From: Caldilineaceae bacterium
Lineage (GTDB): Bacteria > Chloroflexota > Anaerolineae > Caldilineales > Caldilineaceae
Length of the DNA: 64,000 bases
Assembly (NCBI GenBank): GCA_022823185.1
Contig: JAJDXQ010000045.1
Coordinates: forward strand, 62,001 to 126,000
Reading direction: 5' to 3'
Position numbers and translations under genes: made by a program. The notes under the pieces were generated by a model. That model was not told where the DNA came from and made no database searches. It worked only from the letters and a program-made list of their open reading frames with translations. Shown piece after piece: positions 26,678-36,267 of this stretch (position 1 is the first letter of the stretch; every line of letters begins with the position of its first letter).

Positions 26678-28078
26678 ATGGCAGCGAAGAGAGGAATGAG
26701 CCGACGGGAGTTTCTGTGGGCATCCGCGATCGGATCTGCAGGGGTGGTGGCAGCTGCGTGCCAACCGGCCGTGCCAGCGACCGATATGGCGGACGAAGGT
26801 GAAGCCGCTGCGCCGGCCATGGAGGGTGTGGAAATCCGATTCAGCCACTGGCACGGCGGTTTCTGGGATCCGATTCGCGACGGCATAGGCGAGGCGCACC
26901 CGGAGATCACAGCGATCAGCGAGTCTACGCCCTGGGGTGAATACTCGACCAAGCTTCTGACGCAGATGGTAGGCGGCGTGGCACCGGATGTTGTCATGGT
27001 TGACAGCTACTGGCAGGGCGAGTGGTTCAAGGTGCTCTTGCCTCTGGACGACGCGCTTGACGCCCATGACGTGGACAACAGCAAGTGGGACGCGGACCCG
27101 TGGATGCAGTGCGGGAGTGAGGGCAAGATTTACTCCCTCTCCCAGGTCTACTGCCCCAACTGGCAGCTGGTTGTGAACAGGACGCTCGCCGAGCAGGAGG
27201 GCATCGACCTGCCCGACTGGGGCGACGACGGGCCGGCTGAAAATTACGACGAGTGGCGCTGGGATGATCTGGTCGAACTGCTGAAAGCGACGACCAAGGT
27301 CAACGCCGACGGTGAAGTGGAGCAGTGGGGTCTGGCCGACAGCACTGCGCGATTCGGCGCCACTTCGCTCTACTTCATGTACAGTAACGGCGCCCAGGCG
27401 TTAGACGATCTGTGGGGCTATCAGGAGACCGAGGCGCTTATCGACTCTGAGGAGTCGGTGCAGGCGTTGCAGGACTACATCGACCTGACGCTGGTGGACA
27501 AGGTTGCGCCCACTCCTGCCGAGGCGCAGGCGGTTCAGGGCGGTCTGTTTAATTCAGGGAAGGCGTTCTGCTCGATCAGGCACCCGGGCGTAGGGGACCA
27601 GCGGGTCAACCAGGAAAACTTCGGGTTGCTGTTTATGCCGGTGCCCTGGCGGGAACATCGGGTCCAGATGATGGGGACAAACTCGTGGGGCGTGTGGAGC
27701 GGAGGCGAAAACACGGACGCGTCCTCCACGTTTGCCATTTGGGCCACTACGAGCGAGACGATCAGCGACTGGATTACGCCCAACATCAATCTGACAGGCT
27801 ACGATATGCGGAGCTCCATCGACAAACTTCCGGCGCTGCCGGAAGGCTGGATGCGACGCTTCTACGAGGTCTTCCTGAGCCGCGACGAGCGCTTTACGAC
27901 GCATCCGTCAGCGGCAGAAAATGTTCTGTGGATGCCAAGATGGTATGGCCGCAAGGCGCGGTTCTTCTCGGATACGGTGCGGCGCGAATATGACAAGGTC
28001 TTCCTGGGCGAGAAGTCGATGCAGGAAGCCATGTCAGACGCCAAGGTGGAGATTGACGCGGCACTGGCAGAGGGATAG
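26678..28078 (+). CDS. Sugar ABC substrate-binding lipoprotein
   Basis: 466-residue family-1 receptor with a textbook Tat motif, MSRREFLWAS (RR 9-10), and lipobox AAAC (C28). The mature protein contains PWGEYSTKLLTQMVGGVAPDVVMVDSYW, typed here only in parts because of its length, and a conserved late GTNSWGVWSGG. AAAGGAGAAAACCG precedes the ATG. A TATACT box at 26491 could be a -10, but it lacks a convincing -35. It is followed by a GC hairpin and then an epimerase gene, with the matching permeases beyond. Confidence 0.9.
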   Translation: MAAKRGMSRREFLWASAIGSAGVVAAACQPAVPATDMADEGEAAAPAMEGVEIRFSHWHGGFWDPIRDGIGEAHPEITAISESTPWGEYSTKLLTQMVGGVAPDVVMVDSYWQGEWFKVLLPLDDALDAHDVDNSKWDADPWMQCGSEGKIYSLSQVYCPNWQLVVNRTLAEQEGIDLPDWGDDGPAENYDEWRWDDLVELLKATTKVNADGEVEQWGLADSTARFGATSLYFMYSNGAQALDDLWGYQETEALIDSEESVQALQDYIDLTLVDKVAPTPAEAQAVQGGLFNSGKAFCSIRHPGVGDQRVNQENFGLLFMPVPWREHRVQMMGTNSWGVWSGGENTDASSTFAIWATTSETISDWITPNINLTGYDMRSSIDKLPALPEGWMRRFYEVFLSRDERFTTHPSAAENVLWMPRWYGRKARFFSDTVRREYDKVFLGEKSMQEAMSDAKVEIDAALAEG

Positions 28079-28103
28079 CCTCACAGGGCATTGACCTTTA
28101 CCG

Positions 28104-28128
28104 GGCGGCCGGCGCGTAGCCGGCCGCC
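28104..28128. promoter_or_regulatory. 10-bp perfect hairpin after the binding-protein gene
   Basis: GGCGGCCGGC (28104-28113) pairs with GCCGGCCGCC (28119-28128) around GCGTA. Position and core sequence match the hairpin at 24499. No T-run follows. Confidence 0.7.
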
Positions 28129-28194
28129 GACCAATCCTCAGTCTGACCAATTTCGTCTGGTCCGCTCAAACGACACAGGCGGTCAAACCGACAG

Positions 28195-29118
28195 ATGAAC
28201 GTACTGGTTACCGGCGGCAGCGGCAAGATCGGTGGGTACGTGCTGCGCGAGCTTCTGTCCGCCGGTCACACGCTCTCAAATTTCAGTCAGACAGCCCCTC
28301 TCGTGGAGCAGGTGCGGCATATCCATGGCGACATAACCGACCTGGAGCAGATGCGGCAGGCCTGCCGAGCTCAGGATGCCATCGTCCATCTGGCGGCGGT
28401 GCCGGGGCCCGGCATCACCTCGCCTGAGCGGTTGATGTACGTCAACGACCGCGGCGCCTACAACGTGCTGGAGGCTGCGGTGGCCGCGGGCGCGCAGAAG
28501 GTCATTTTCGGTTCCTCCAAAGAGGCAATGAATACGAACTACCTTCTTTGCGATACGCGGCCGCGTTACTTCCCAATCGATGAAGAGCACCCCGCCCAGC
28601 CGCGCAACGAATACGGCATCAGCAAGCTGATCAACGAGATCACCTGCCGGCGTTTCAGCGAGAGCTACGGCATTCAGACCATCGGACTGCGAATCAATCA
28701 CAACTGGTATCTGGACAGGGCGGGGGCGGAAGTCGCGGTGCGGTCGGGCTGGAACCGCGAACGAACGGTGGAGGAGCAGTGGGAGGGCTACCGGCGTTAC
28801 ATTACTGAATCTGAACTTGGCCGCTCCAATTTGTGGACGGTTACCGACGCGCGTGATGCGGCGCAGGCGTTCAGGCTGGCGGTGGAGAACAAGGCGATTG
28901 AACACGAGGTCTTTCTGATCAACGGGGCGGACACCTGCTCGCTGGTTGAGACGGAGACTCTTGCCTCCCGCTATTACGCGGACGTGCCCGTGCGGCGCCA
29001 GCTGTGCGGATTCGACAGCTTTGTCTCGACCGATATGGCGCAGAGGTTGCTGGGATACCGGCCCCGCTACACGTGGCGGGAGAGCGAGTTCAGGGATTGG
29101 ATGGAGGAGCAGCCGTGA
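28195..29118 (+). CDS. NAD-dependent epimerase/dehydratase (extended SDR)
   Basis: 307 residues. The cofactor motif TGGSGKIGGYV starts at residue 6, and HLAAVPGPG is the family's strand-4 element. The active-site pair is NEYGISKLINE (YxxxK). It probably modifies the configuration or oxidation state of an imported or nucleotide-linked sugar in the cytoplasm. The ATG at 28195 follows a weak site. Its stop overlaps the GTG of the next permease (GTGA), so it is translationally tied to the importer, which supports a role on the transported substrate. Confidence 0.85.
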   Translation: MNVLVTGGSGKIGGYVLRELLSAGHTLSNFSQTAPLVEQVRHIHGDITDLEQMRQACRAQDAIVHLAAVPGPGITSPERLMYVNDRGAYNVLEAAVAAGAQKVIFGSSKEAMNTNYLLCDTRPRYFPIDEEHPAQPRNEYGISKLINEITCRRFSESYGIQTIGLRINHNWYLDRAGAEVAVRSGWNRERTVEEQWEGYRRYITESELGRSNLWTVTDARDAAQAFRLAVENKAIEHEVFLINGADTCSLVETETLASRYYADVPVRRQLCGFDSFVSTDMAQRLLGYRPRYTWRESEFRDWMEEQP

Positions 29119-30050
29119 GCGCAGCCACGCCGGCCGCCAGCAACGGGCGCAGAAAACGGATGTCCCGACTGCGCCTGCGAGAGGCGATAGACGGTTACAT
29201 CTGCATAGCGCCCTGGGTGCTGGGCTTCCTGATATTCACTGCCTTTCCCATTGTCGCCTCCTTCGTGCTCTCCTTCAGCCGTTACACAATTCTCGACCCG
29301 CCCCGCTTCATCGGCCTGGACAATTACGGCAAGATGCTGAGCGGGGACCCTCTCTTCTGGCAGTCGCTCAAAGTGACGGTGATCTATACGATTATACTGG
29401 TCCCGCTCGGCACGATAGGCGGATACATGCTGGCCCTGCTGCTCAATCAGGCCGTGAAGGGGGTTGGTTTTTTCCGCACCGTCTTTTATCTGCCGGTCGT
29501 TACACCGGCCATCGCCACATCATATCTGTTCGCCTGGATCCTCAACCCGGAGATTGGGTTGGTCAACAATTTCCTAGCCAGCATCGACATCGAGGGACCG
29601 CAATGGTTCGCTTCGCGCGAGTGGGTAATACCCAGCTTCATTGTAATGAGTCTGTGGGGATTGGGCGGGAACATGATCCTCTATCTCGCAGGCCTGCAGG
29701 GTGTGCCGACGGTACTATACGAAGCAGCAATGCTCGACGGGGCGGGCGCGTGGGCCAAGTTCCGCAACGTGACCTTGCCGATGACGTCGCCCGTCATCTT
29801 TTTCACCTTTCTGACCGGCATGATCGGAACCTTCCAGGTTTTCACGGGCGCGTATGTCATTACCAGTGGCGGACCGGCTGACGCTTCTCTATTCTATATT
29901 CTCTATCTTTACCAGAATGCCTGGAACTACCTCAAGATGGGTTACGCGGCCGGCCTGGCCTGGGTCCTTTTTGCGATCATCTTTGTTCTTACACTCATTT
30001 CGCTGCGCGTTTCGGGACGGTATGTCTACTACGAAGGGGCGGTAAGGTAG
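29115..30050 (+). CDS. Sugar ABC permease, MalF/UgpA type
   Basis: 311 residues from GTG 29115, which overlaps the epimerase stop. An ATG at 29160 would give 296 residues and is a reasonable alternative. First membrane segment IAPWVLGFLIFTAF; then RFIGLDNYGKML, and the coupling loop TVLYEAAMLDGAGAWAKFRNVTLPM. It belongs with the binding protein at 26678 and the next permease. Confidence 0.9.
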   Translation: MSAATPAASNGRRKRMSRLRLREAIDGYICIAPWVLGFLIFTAFPIVASFVLSFSRYTILDPPRFIGLDNYGKMLSGDPLFWQSLKVTVIYTIILVPLGTIGGYMLALLLNQAVKGVGFFRTVFYLPVVTPAIATSYLFAWILNPEIGLVNNFLASIDIEGPQWFASREWVIPSFIVMSLWGLGGNMILYLAGLQGVPTVLYEAAMLDGAGAWAKFRNVTLPMTSPVIFFTFLTGMIGTFQVFTGAYVITSGGPADASLFYILYLYQNAWNYLKMGYAAGLAWVLFAIIFVLTLISLRVSGRYVYYEGAVR

Positions 30051-30094
30051 TCTATTCCCGGCTCAGATTGGGTTCTGGTTGAGGCGCGATCACG

Positions 30095-31009
30095 ATGGCC
30101 ATGACGACACGTACGAACAGGGAAGATTTGCCGCTGGGCGGCTGGTTGCAGAGCATCAGTAAGAGGCAGCTGGTCAGTCAGGTTCTGATCTACATCCTGT
30201 TGCTCGCCTTCGGCTTCATGCTGGCAGTGCCCTTCATCTGGCTGATCTCCAGTTCGCTGAAGACCGAGACGGATGCTTTCGCGATCCCGCCGAGTTTCAT
30301 CCCCAATCCGGTCCAGTGGAGCAACTACGTGGTGGGTCTGACCGAGTTCCCCTTCGTGCGCTCCACGTTTAACACGATGATTATTGTGGTCTGGGTGATG
30401 GTGGGGACGGTGCTGAGCGCGAGCCTTGTTGCCTACGGTTTCGCGCGCGTGCGCTTTCCCGGGCGCACGGCGCTCTTCATCCTGGTGCTGAGCACGATGA
30501 TGATTCCGTCGCACGTCACACTGATTCCGCAGTATTTGCTGTTTCGGGAACTAAGATGGCTGGACTCGTTCAAGCCGCTGATCGTACCCAGTTTCTTCGG
30601 GGGCGGGGCCTTCTACATCTTCCTTCTGCGACAGTTCTTCCTGACGATTCCACTGGACTACGACGACGCGGCGCGCATTGACGGTTGCGGCACGTTCGCT
30701 ATTTTTTGGCGCATCATCCTGCCGCTGTCGAAACCGGCGCTGGGCACGATGGCGATCTTTACGTTCATGAGCCAGTGGAACTCCTTTTTCGAGCCGCTGA
30801 TCTACCTGAACCGTTTCGAAACGCAGCCGCTGGCGGTGGCGCTGACGACGTGGGTGCAGACCGCGCACGGCGCGGGATCTATGCATTACGTTCCCTGGGT
30901 GGCGATCATGGCCGTTTCGACGCTGATTGCGGTGCCGCCCGTCGCGGTCTTTTTCTTCGCACAACGACATTTCATCCAGGGCGTGGTTGTGAGCGGGATG
31001 AAGGGATAA
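30095..31009 (+). CDS. Sugar ABC permease, MalG/UgpE type
   Basis: 304-residue partner permease. Its membrane segment VLIYILLLAFGFMLAVPFIW precedes LISSSLKTETDAF. The coupling loop is LDYDDAARIDGCGTFAIFWRIILPLS, and the C-terminus is IQGVVVSGMKG. It completes the third sugar importer of the window, again without its own ATPase. The amidohydrolase gene follows after 47 bases. Confidence 0.93.
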   Translation: MAMTTRTNREDLPLGGWLQSISKRQLVSQVLIYILLLAFGFMLAVPFIWLISSSLKTETDAFAIPPSFIPNPVQWSNYVVGLTEFPFVRSTFNTMIIVVWVMVGTVLSASLVAYGFARVRFPGRTALFILVLSTMMIPSHVTLIPQYLLFRELRWLDSFKPLIVPSFFGGGAFYIFLLRQFFLTIPLDYDDAARIDGCGTFAIFWRIILPLSKPALGTMAIFTFMSQWNSFFEPLIYLNRFETQPLAVALTTWVQTAHGAGSMHYVPWVAIMAVSTLIAVPPVAVFFFAQRHFIQGVVVSGMKG

Positions 31010-31056
31010 CCTATTGCGGCCCGAATCTTCCGCAGAATCAGGAAAGGGAATCACCT

Positions 31057-32145
31057 GTGATCATTGACGCACATTTTCACATCTTTCCGCCGCTCGGCAG
31101 AGCCTCCGTTGAGGAGGACCCGCTGCAACCACTGCGGATGAAGTTCTGGCAGTGTCATATGCGCGACAGCCGCCGGTTCCGCCGCACAGCCGATGACGAA
31201 CTGGCGCCCGAACCGTTTCTGCAGTGGGACTCGGATGACATCAACGAGATGCCGGAGGTCGACTTTCGTATGGCCGACTTTGGGCGCGCGGAGATCACGG
31301 TTGACGGCGTTGATTACTACATGCAGGCGTACCCGCCCAGCCTGATCAACTGTGAGGCGCCGCCCGAGCGCATGATCGGGGAGATGGACCTGGTAGGCGT
31401 GGACATGGGTGTTCTCCAGCACGACCACATCTACGGCGCCTTGAACGAGTACTATGGCGAGCAGATGCGGCGCTTTCCCAATCGATTCATTGGGCTGGCG
31501 CAGGTGCGGGAATGGGAGGCGGAAAAGCCGGAGGAACATGAAAGGCTGGAGCAGGCGGTCTGCGAGCATGGCCTCAAGGGGCTTTATTTCAGCGTGGAGC
31601 CGTTCGCGCTGAGCAACTACGCCGACCACCTGGACGACGCCAAGTTCGAACCGCTATGGGAGAAGGTGCATGAACTCGGTATCCCCGTCTGGTGGTATCT
31701 GCACAGCCGGCAAAGGGACCGTCTGGGAGGGTTTATGGAACACGTGGCCGAGCTCGACCACTGGGCGGAGGCGCACCCCGATATCCCGGCCGTGCTCACG
31801 CATGGCATCGACACATTCAGCATGCGTCGCGGCGAGGAGCGTTACCAGATTCCCGACGAGTTGATGACGCTGCTCAAACGCCCGAACATGCACGTCGAGG
31901 TGCTGTTCTGCGCGTTCTGGCCGGAGTACCCGTTCCCGGGCGCCCAGGAAAAGATCAGGGAGTTGCGCGAAGAGATCGGCGTTCACAAGCTGATGTGGGG
32001 AACAGACATGCCCTACTGCTCCGGCTCATGGTGTACATACAAGCAGGCGATCGACTACATTCGTGTGCACTGTGAGTTTCTTTCGGAAGACGAGAAGGCG
32101 TTGATCCTTGGTGGCAATGCCGCGCGCATGTTCAAACTTCTGTGA
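31057..32145 (+). CDS. Amidohydrolase (amidohydrolase-2, metal-dependent TIM barrel)
   Basis: 362 residues from the GTG at 31057, placed just before IIDAHFHIFPP; GGAAAGGG lies upstream. HFH at residues 6-8 is the HxH metal motif. VLTHGID carries the strand-6 histidine, and KLMWGTDMPY carries the strand-8 aspartate. These are ACMSD/decarboxylase-type amidohydrolase features, so the reaction may be lactone hydrolysis or decarboxylation rather than amide cleavage. It follows an importer operon and probably acts on its substrate. Reading the frame further upstream only overlaps the permease and is not real. Confidence 0.85.
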   Translation: MIIDAHFHIFPPLGRASVEEDPLQPLRMKFWQCHMRDSRRFRRTADDELAPEPFLQWDSDDINEMPEVDFRMADFGRAEITVDGVDYYMQAYPPSLINCEAPPERMIGEMDLVGVDMGVLQHDHIYGALNEYYGEQMRRFPNRFIGLAQVREWEAEKPEEHERLEQAVCEHGLKGLYFSVEPFALSNYADHLDDAKFEPLWEKVHELGIPVWWYLHSRQRDRLGGFMEHVAELDHWAEAHPDIPAVLTHGIDTFSMRRGEERYQIPDELMTLLKRPNMHVEVLFCAFWPEYPFPGAQEKIRELREEIGVHKLMWGTDMPYCSGSWCTYKQAIDYIRVHCEFLSEDEKALILGGNAARMFKLL

Positions 32146-32279
32146 CCGGCAGTTGTCCGGCGCATCGACCTGATTCCGTGGGTTAGAGCGGCTTCAGTTT
32201 GAAATCATGACTTTGGCCGCGGACAGTTGAGATTGATGAATATAGAGGCTGCCAGCGCAGCAGGGAGGAATGGCGCCAG

Positions 32280-33077
32280 ATGTTGACTGCGGAACAGATT
32301 GCCCATTTTGAGACATTCGGCTTTGTCGTTCGGCGACAATGTTTTTCGACGCATGAGATGGAGGTGATCAGCCGAAATTTCGACGAAGTGCTGACGGAGG
32401 ACAGGCAGGGGAAGCCTTTCGACGGGAAAGCGCGGCAGGCTGTGCTGGGCTTCATCGAAAAGAGGCCGCTGCTGAGCGCGTTGGCCGAGGATGATCGCAT
32501 CTACGGGCCGCTCGAACAGCTGCTCGGTCCCGGTTTCGTCTGGATCGGCTCGGACGGCAACCTCTACGTTGGCGACACCGGCTGGCATCCGGACGGCTCT
32601 GTTCTTGACTACGGTCGCATCAAGGTCGCCATTTACCTTGACTCCGTGAGGAAGGATTCCGGCTGCCTGCGGGTAATCCCCGGTTCGCACCAGCAGCCGC
32701 TGCACGGGGCGCTCGACCCACTCAGGCAGCAGCGCCGCAATCCGGACGAAACTGCGTTTGGCGCGGCTGGCCGCGACATCCCGAGTTTTCCGCTCGAGTC
32801 AGAGCCGGGCGATGTGGTTTTCTTTAACCAGAACCTGTGGCATTCCGCGTTCGGCGGCAGGACAGGGCGGCGCATGTTCACGATGAATTTCGGTGCGCAG
32901 CCGTCGAGAGAAAGGGACATCGAGTTTCTGAAGAGGGTCTACCAGGGCAACCTCAAACACGTGGAGAACATGCAGTATACGCAGTCGGCGCGGGTGTACG
33001 AAGACGCGTTTTTGCACAGCGACAGTCCGCGTATCCAAGGCATGGTGGGCAAGCTGGTGGAGTTGGGATTCAAGTGA
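32280..33077 (+). CDS. Phytanoyl-CoA dioxygenase (PhyH) family protein
   Basis: 265-residue Fe(II)/2-oxoglutarate oxygenase fold. The facial triad is H103 and D105 in GWHPDGS and H188 in LWHSAFGG. The 2-oxoglutarate-binding arginine is in RRMF (197-200), and CLRVIPGSH is the family's core strand. Members hydroxylate diverse small molecules. The ATG at 32280 follows GGAGG at a slightly long spacing. It lies 134 bases after the amidohydrolase and 25 before an unknown protein; a joint catabolic role is inferred. Confidence 0.88.
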   Translation: MLTAEQIAHFETFGFVVRRQCFSTHEMEVISRNFDEVLTEDRQGKPFDGKARQAVLGFIEKRPLLSALAEDDRIYGPLEQLLGPGFVWIGSDGNLYVGDTGWHPDGSVLDYGRIKVAIYLDSVRKDSGCLRVIPGSHQQPLHGALDPLRQQRRNPDETAFGAAGRDIPSFPLESEPGDVVFFNQNLWHSAFGGRTGRRMFTMNFGAQPSRERDIEFLKRVYQGNLKHVENMQYTQSARVYEDAFLHSDSPRIQGMVGKLVELGFK

Positions 33078-33102
33078 TTTTGCATACAAGGAAAGGGCGC
33101 AA

Positions 33103-33963
33103 ATGCCAGACCAAGCAAGAGCGATTCTGAACGCGGATCCCAGGTTCAGCCGGTTTGATCCGCTGCCGCGCATTATCTATCACGACGACTTTAACAGCGG
33201 CCTGCGCGGCTGGGTGGAGTTGATCGGGAACTATGAGCACAGCCTGGACAGTATGCTGCCCCAGTTCGCGGATATGCGGCCGCCGATGCTCAGCAGCGGG
33301 ACGCACTGGGATACGGGGACGCACGGGGCGATGCAGGGTACGTATTCGATGAAGCTGGCTACGCGTGCCCGCGCCGGGGACATCAGCGTCTCGATCAAGC
33401 GGGTAACCTGGCGGCACAGGGGGCCGATCCGGTTGGAAGCGTACTTCACTTTCAAACCGGAGGCGAGCGAACTGCAGCTTTCGGTGAACGATGTGCGGGC
33501 GGTGGGCGTGCTGTTCGACCTACAGGATGAGGCGTACAGGTGGATGCCGCACTGGCGTTATCTGAATGCGCTGTCCGGCGAGCCGGTGCGGAGCTGGCAG
33601 TTCAAGCGGGAGCGGGAACCGTTTCATGACATTGGCGATAGAGCCGAGACGGTCTCGCACTTTCATCTGGCGCCCACTGGCTGGGAAGACGTGCCTGACT
33701 CAGGCCAGATTCTTTGCTATAATGAGGTCGCCACCAAGTTCAACTGGTATTATCTTCGCATGGACGTGGACCTGGCCACCCGGCAGATCACTCACTTGCA
33801 GTGCAACAACCGCATCCACGATCTGACGGACGTGGGGCCGATGATGATCTCCGCGATGCCCAACCTTGATTGCATGTTGAACGTCGCGTTCTGGGTCGAA
33901 ACGGATGTGGACAAGAGGGCTTTCTTGTACGTCGACTCGGTTCTTTTGTCGGGAGATTGGTAG
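33103..33963 (+). CDS. Conserved-looking beta-rich protein of unknown function
   Basis: 286 residues, no family recognised. It is beta-strand rich, with many aromatic residues, and resembles a jelly-roll/lectin-like sandwich (IIYHDDFNSGLRGW near the start, GTYSMKLATRA, IRLEAYFTFKP, and FWVETDVDKRAFLYVDSVL at the end). There is no signal peptide or membrane segment, so it is probably cytoplasmic. It starts 25 bases after the PhyH gene and ends two bases before the next small gene, so the three form a tight unit. It might bind or process a carbohydrate. Confidence 0.7.
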   Translation: MPDQARAILNADPRFSRFDPLPRIIYHDDFNSGLRGWVELIGNYEHSLDSMLPQFADMRPPMLSSGTHWDTGTHGAMQGTYSMKLATRARAGDISVSIKRVTWRHRGPIRLEAYFTFKPEASELQLSVNDVRAVGVLFDLQDEAYRWMPHWRYLNALSGEPVRSWQFKREREPFHDIGDRAETVSHFHLAPTGWEDVPDSGQILCYNEVATKFNWYYLRMDVDLATRQITHLQCNNRIHDLTDVGPMMISAMPNLDCMLNVAFWVETDVDKRAFLYVDSVLLSGDW

Positions 33964-33965
33964 TG

Positions 33966-34298
33966 ATGCTGCGGGAGAATTACACGGCCATAGTAGAGCG
34001 CAGTGAGGAGCTGCGGGGCAGTTTTGCGACTGAGCCTTACGAGTGCGGCTGGGCTGGGGAGGCGATCTTCTTTGTTCGAATACTGGAGCGGGTGGGGAAG
34101 ATTGAGGGAGTAAAACTAAATGTTCAGATTTCGCCGGACGGGATTCGCTGGTGTGATGAGGGGACGAGCGTCACTTTGGGCGAAGAAGAGGTTGCTTTCT
34201 GTAAGGTCGGGCACTTTGGAAACTGGCTGCGCTTGGCCGGTACGTTGCCGGAAGGCGCCAGAATGAGGGCTATCATCGCGCTCAGCCTGAAGGCGTAG
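33966..34298 (+). CDS. Small protein of unknown function, paired with the preceding gene
   Basis: 110 residues from ATG 33966, two bases after the previous stop; GTG 33963, overlapping that stop, is an alternative. Predicted mostly beta (NVQISPDGIRWCDEGTSV, VGHFGNWLRLAGTLPEG), it looks like half of a beta-sandwich. No family is recognised. The tight coupling suggests it is a partner or accessory domain of the 286-residue protein. Confidence 0.6.
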   Translation: MLRENYTAIVERSEELRGSFATEPYECGWAGEAIFFVRILERVGKIEGVKLNVQISPDGIRWCDEGTSVTLGEEEVAFCKVGHFGNWLRLAGTLPEGARMRAIIALSLKA

Positions 34299-34450
34299 CA
34301 GTTGTCTCGTTGCTGAGGATATCGAATTTGATTAGGGGGTGACGAACAGAAAAGACCTTTGCGTTTACGGAGCATTCGTTTGCTGTGCAGTGTTCAGATT
34401 GTGTGCCCCTGGCGGGCGCGGAGTCACAACTGTCAAGGAGAACAGTCAAA

Positions 34451-36220
34451 ATGAAAGCATTCCGAAAATCCAAAGTAGTTATTGGGCTGCTGACGCTCTT
34501 GGTGCTGGTGGTTACCGCAGGGTGCGCGCCGGCGGCAGGCGGTCCGGCGGCGCCGGCAGAGGCCCAGATGTCTGAATCGACCTCGTATATGCCGTGGTCG
34601 CCTGTGTGGCGCGAACGGCCCGCCCTGGCGGCGGACACGGCCAGGGCGGATGAACAGGTTCTTCGCTGGGGTACTTACTATGGCCAGCGCTATCCCTATC
34701 CATTTGAAACATCAGGAGGATACGCGGTTTCGGGCATGCTCAACATGGCCTTTGAGACGCTTTTCTGGATGAATGAGGACGGAACACTGGAAGGCCGGCT
34801 GGCGGAGGGATTCAGCGCGAGCGAGGATGAGACGGTCTGGACGATCACATTGAAAGAAGGGATCGTGGCGGCTGACGGTGAACCGTTCACGGCGGAGGAC
34901 GTGAAGATGTCGATTGAACTTCACGCGTCGCCCAATACCGGCTCGCGCGGCACGACCTACGCCCGCTTCATCAAGGGCTATGATGCCATGCGGGCGGAGG
35001 AGAATCCAGCCACCGAACTGGAGGGCATCACGGTCATTGACGATCTTACAGTGCAGATCGAGTTGACGCAACCGTTCCGCGATTTTGCCGCGATCCTCTC
35101 GCTGCCGCACCGTTTCCTGATGGCGGAGACATCCCATTACAGTCCGCCGGCTGAGGACGAGGCGCCCTGGTTCGTCGGGCACGGCGCGACAGGCCCGTTC
35201 ATGATCGCGACAGAGCCGACTTGGGTCGGACCTTCCGAGCCGGAGTCGTTCGAACTCGTGCCGAATCCCAACTGGCGCGGCGATACGCCGATTCTGGAGA
35301 AGGTCGTGCTGAAGTACTATTCGGACCCGCAAACGGCGCTGATCGCGTATGAGAACGATGAGTACGACGTCTCCGAGAAGTATGGACCGCTGGAAGCGGC
35401 CGAGTTGCTGGAGCCGGGCCGCGCCACGAGCGAAGAGATGTTCCCGTTCCAGTACGAGGTTAGCCGCAGCTTCTACATCGCGCGCGATCTTCCGCCGATG
35501 GATGATACCAAAGTACGGCAGGCGCTGGCCCATGCGGTTGACTTCAAGGTGATTGCGGATACGTTGCTACGGGGCATGTGGCAGCCGGCCTGTCAGTTGA
35601 TTCCGATGGGCTGGCCGGGTTTTGTCGAGGGCGAGTGCCATACGCCGAGCTATGATCCGGAGCTGGCCCGCCAACTGATCGCCGAATCCAGCTATGGCTC
35701 GGCCGAGAACATCCCGCAGATTCGGATGCACGTGGGTGAGGCCGGCTTTGGCGGCCAGGTCGGCCATCTGACTCGAATCGCGCAGGCGATGCAGCAGTAC
35801 TGGAAGCAGAACCTGGGGTTGGAAGTCGTGATCGAGCGTTCGAGAGACGTGTTCATGGCCAATCCTGAGCTTTATCAGATCGTGCGGCGTTCCTATGCGG
35901 CCCGTTATCCCGGCCTGTCGGCCGTGTGCGAGAACGCGTCGCCGATTGGGACGTATAACCGCTCGCGCGCAGAGTCATGGGGTCCTCCAGACGCGGAAGA
36001 GCTGTGCATGACGGCAGATTCGACGATGGACCTGGCCGAGGCGATTCCGATGTACCAGGAGGCAGGACGTCAGTTCTTCGAAGACGTGTACAGCATCGGC
36101 CACTTCACCGAGCCGGCCTACATGCTGGTTAAGCCATGGGTCAGCGATTGGAACTCCCTGTTTGGCAGCCTGGACCACGGCGTGCGCAACCCGGAGCATC
36201 TCTTCATCGCGGCGCGGTAG
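34451..36220 (+). CDS. ABC substrate-binding lipoprotein, family 5 (peptide/opine type)
   Basis: 589 residues. Sec lipoprotein signal: MKAFRKSK, hydrophobic core 9-21, VTAGC with C25. The mature part has the family-5 markers ETVWTITLKEGIVAADGEPFTAEDV and VRQALAHAVDFKVIADTLLRG, quoted as pieces. AAGGAGAACAG lies before the ATG at 34451. It heads a complete operon of two permeases and two ATPases. Its length is a little above the usual 500-550. The substrate could be peptides, opines or oligosaccharides, since family-5 receptors serve all of these. Confidence 0.92.
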   Translation: MKAFRKSKVVIGLLTLLVLVVTAGCAPAAGGPAAPAEAQMSESTSYMPWSPVWRERPALAADTARADEQVLRWGTYYGQRYPYPFETSGGYAVSGMLNMAFETLFWMNEDGTLEGRLAEGFSASEDETVWTITLKEGIVAADGEPFTAEDVKMSIELHASPNTGSRGTTYARFIKGYDAMRAEENPATELEGITVIDDLTVQIELTQPFRDFAAILSLPHRFLMAETSHYSPPAEDEAPWFVGHGATGPFMIATEPTWVGPSEPESFELVPNPNWRGDTPILEKVVLKYYSDPQTALIAYENDEYDVSEKYGPLEAAELLEPGRATSEEMFPFQYEVSRSFYIARDLPPMDDTKVRQALAHAVDFKVIADTLLRGMWQPACQLIPMGWPGFVEGECHTPSYDPELARQLIAESSYGSAENIPQIRMHVGEAGFGGQVGHLTRIAQAMQQYWKQNLGLEVVIERSRDVFMANPELYQIVRRSYAARYPGLSAVCENASPIGTYNRSRAESWGPPDAEELCMTADSTMDLAEAIPMYQEAGRQFFEDVYSIGHFTEPAYMLVKPWVSDWNSLFGSLDHGVRNPEHLFIAAR

Positions 36221-36267
36221 CGATGCGGGCGGTGGCTTGATTCAGATTTGCAGTATGTGGAAGTGCA

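Noticed and set aside
28946..29881. 311-codon plus-strand frame overlapping the epimerase and a permease
   Set aside because: Out of frame with both real genes and lacks hydrophobic segments or motifs.
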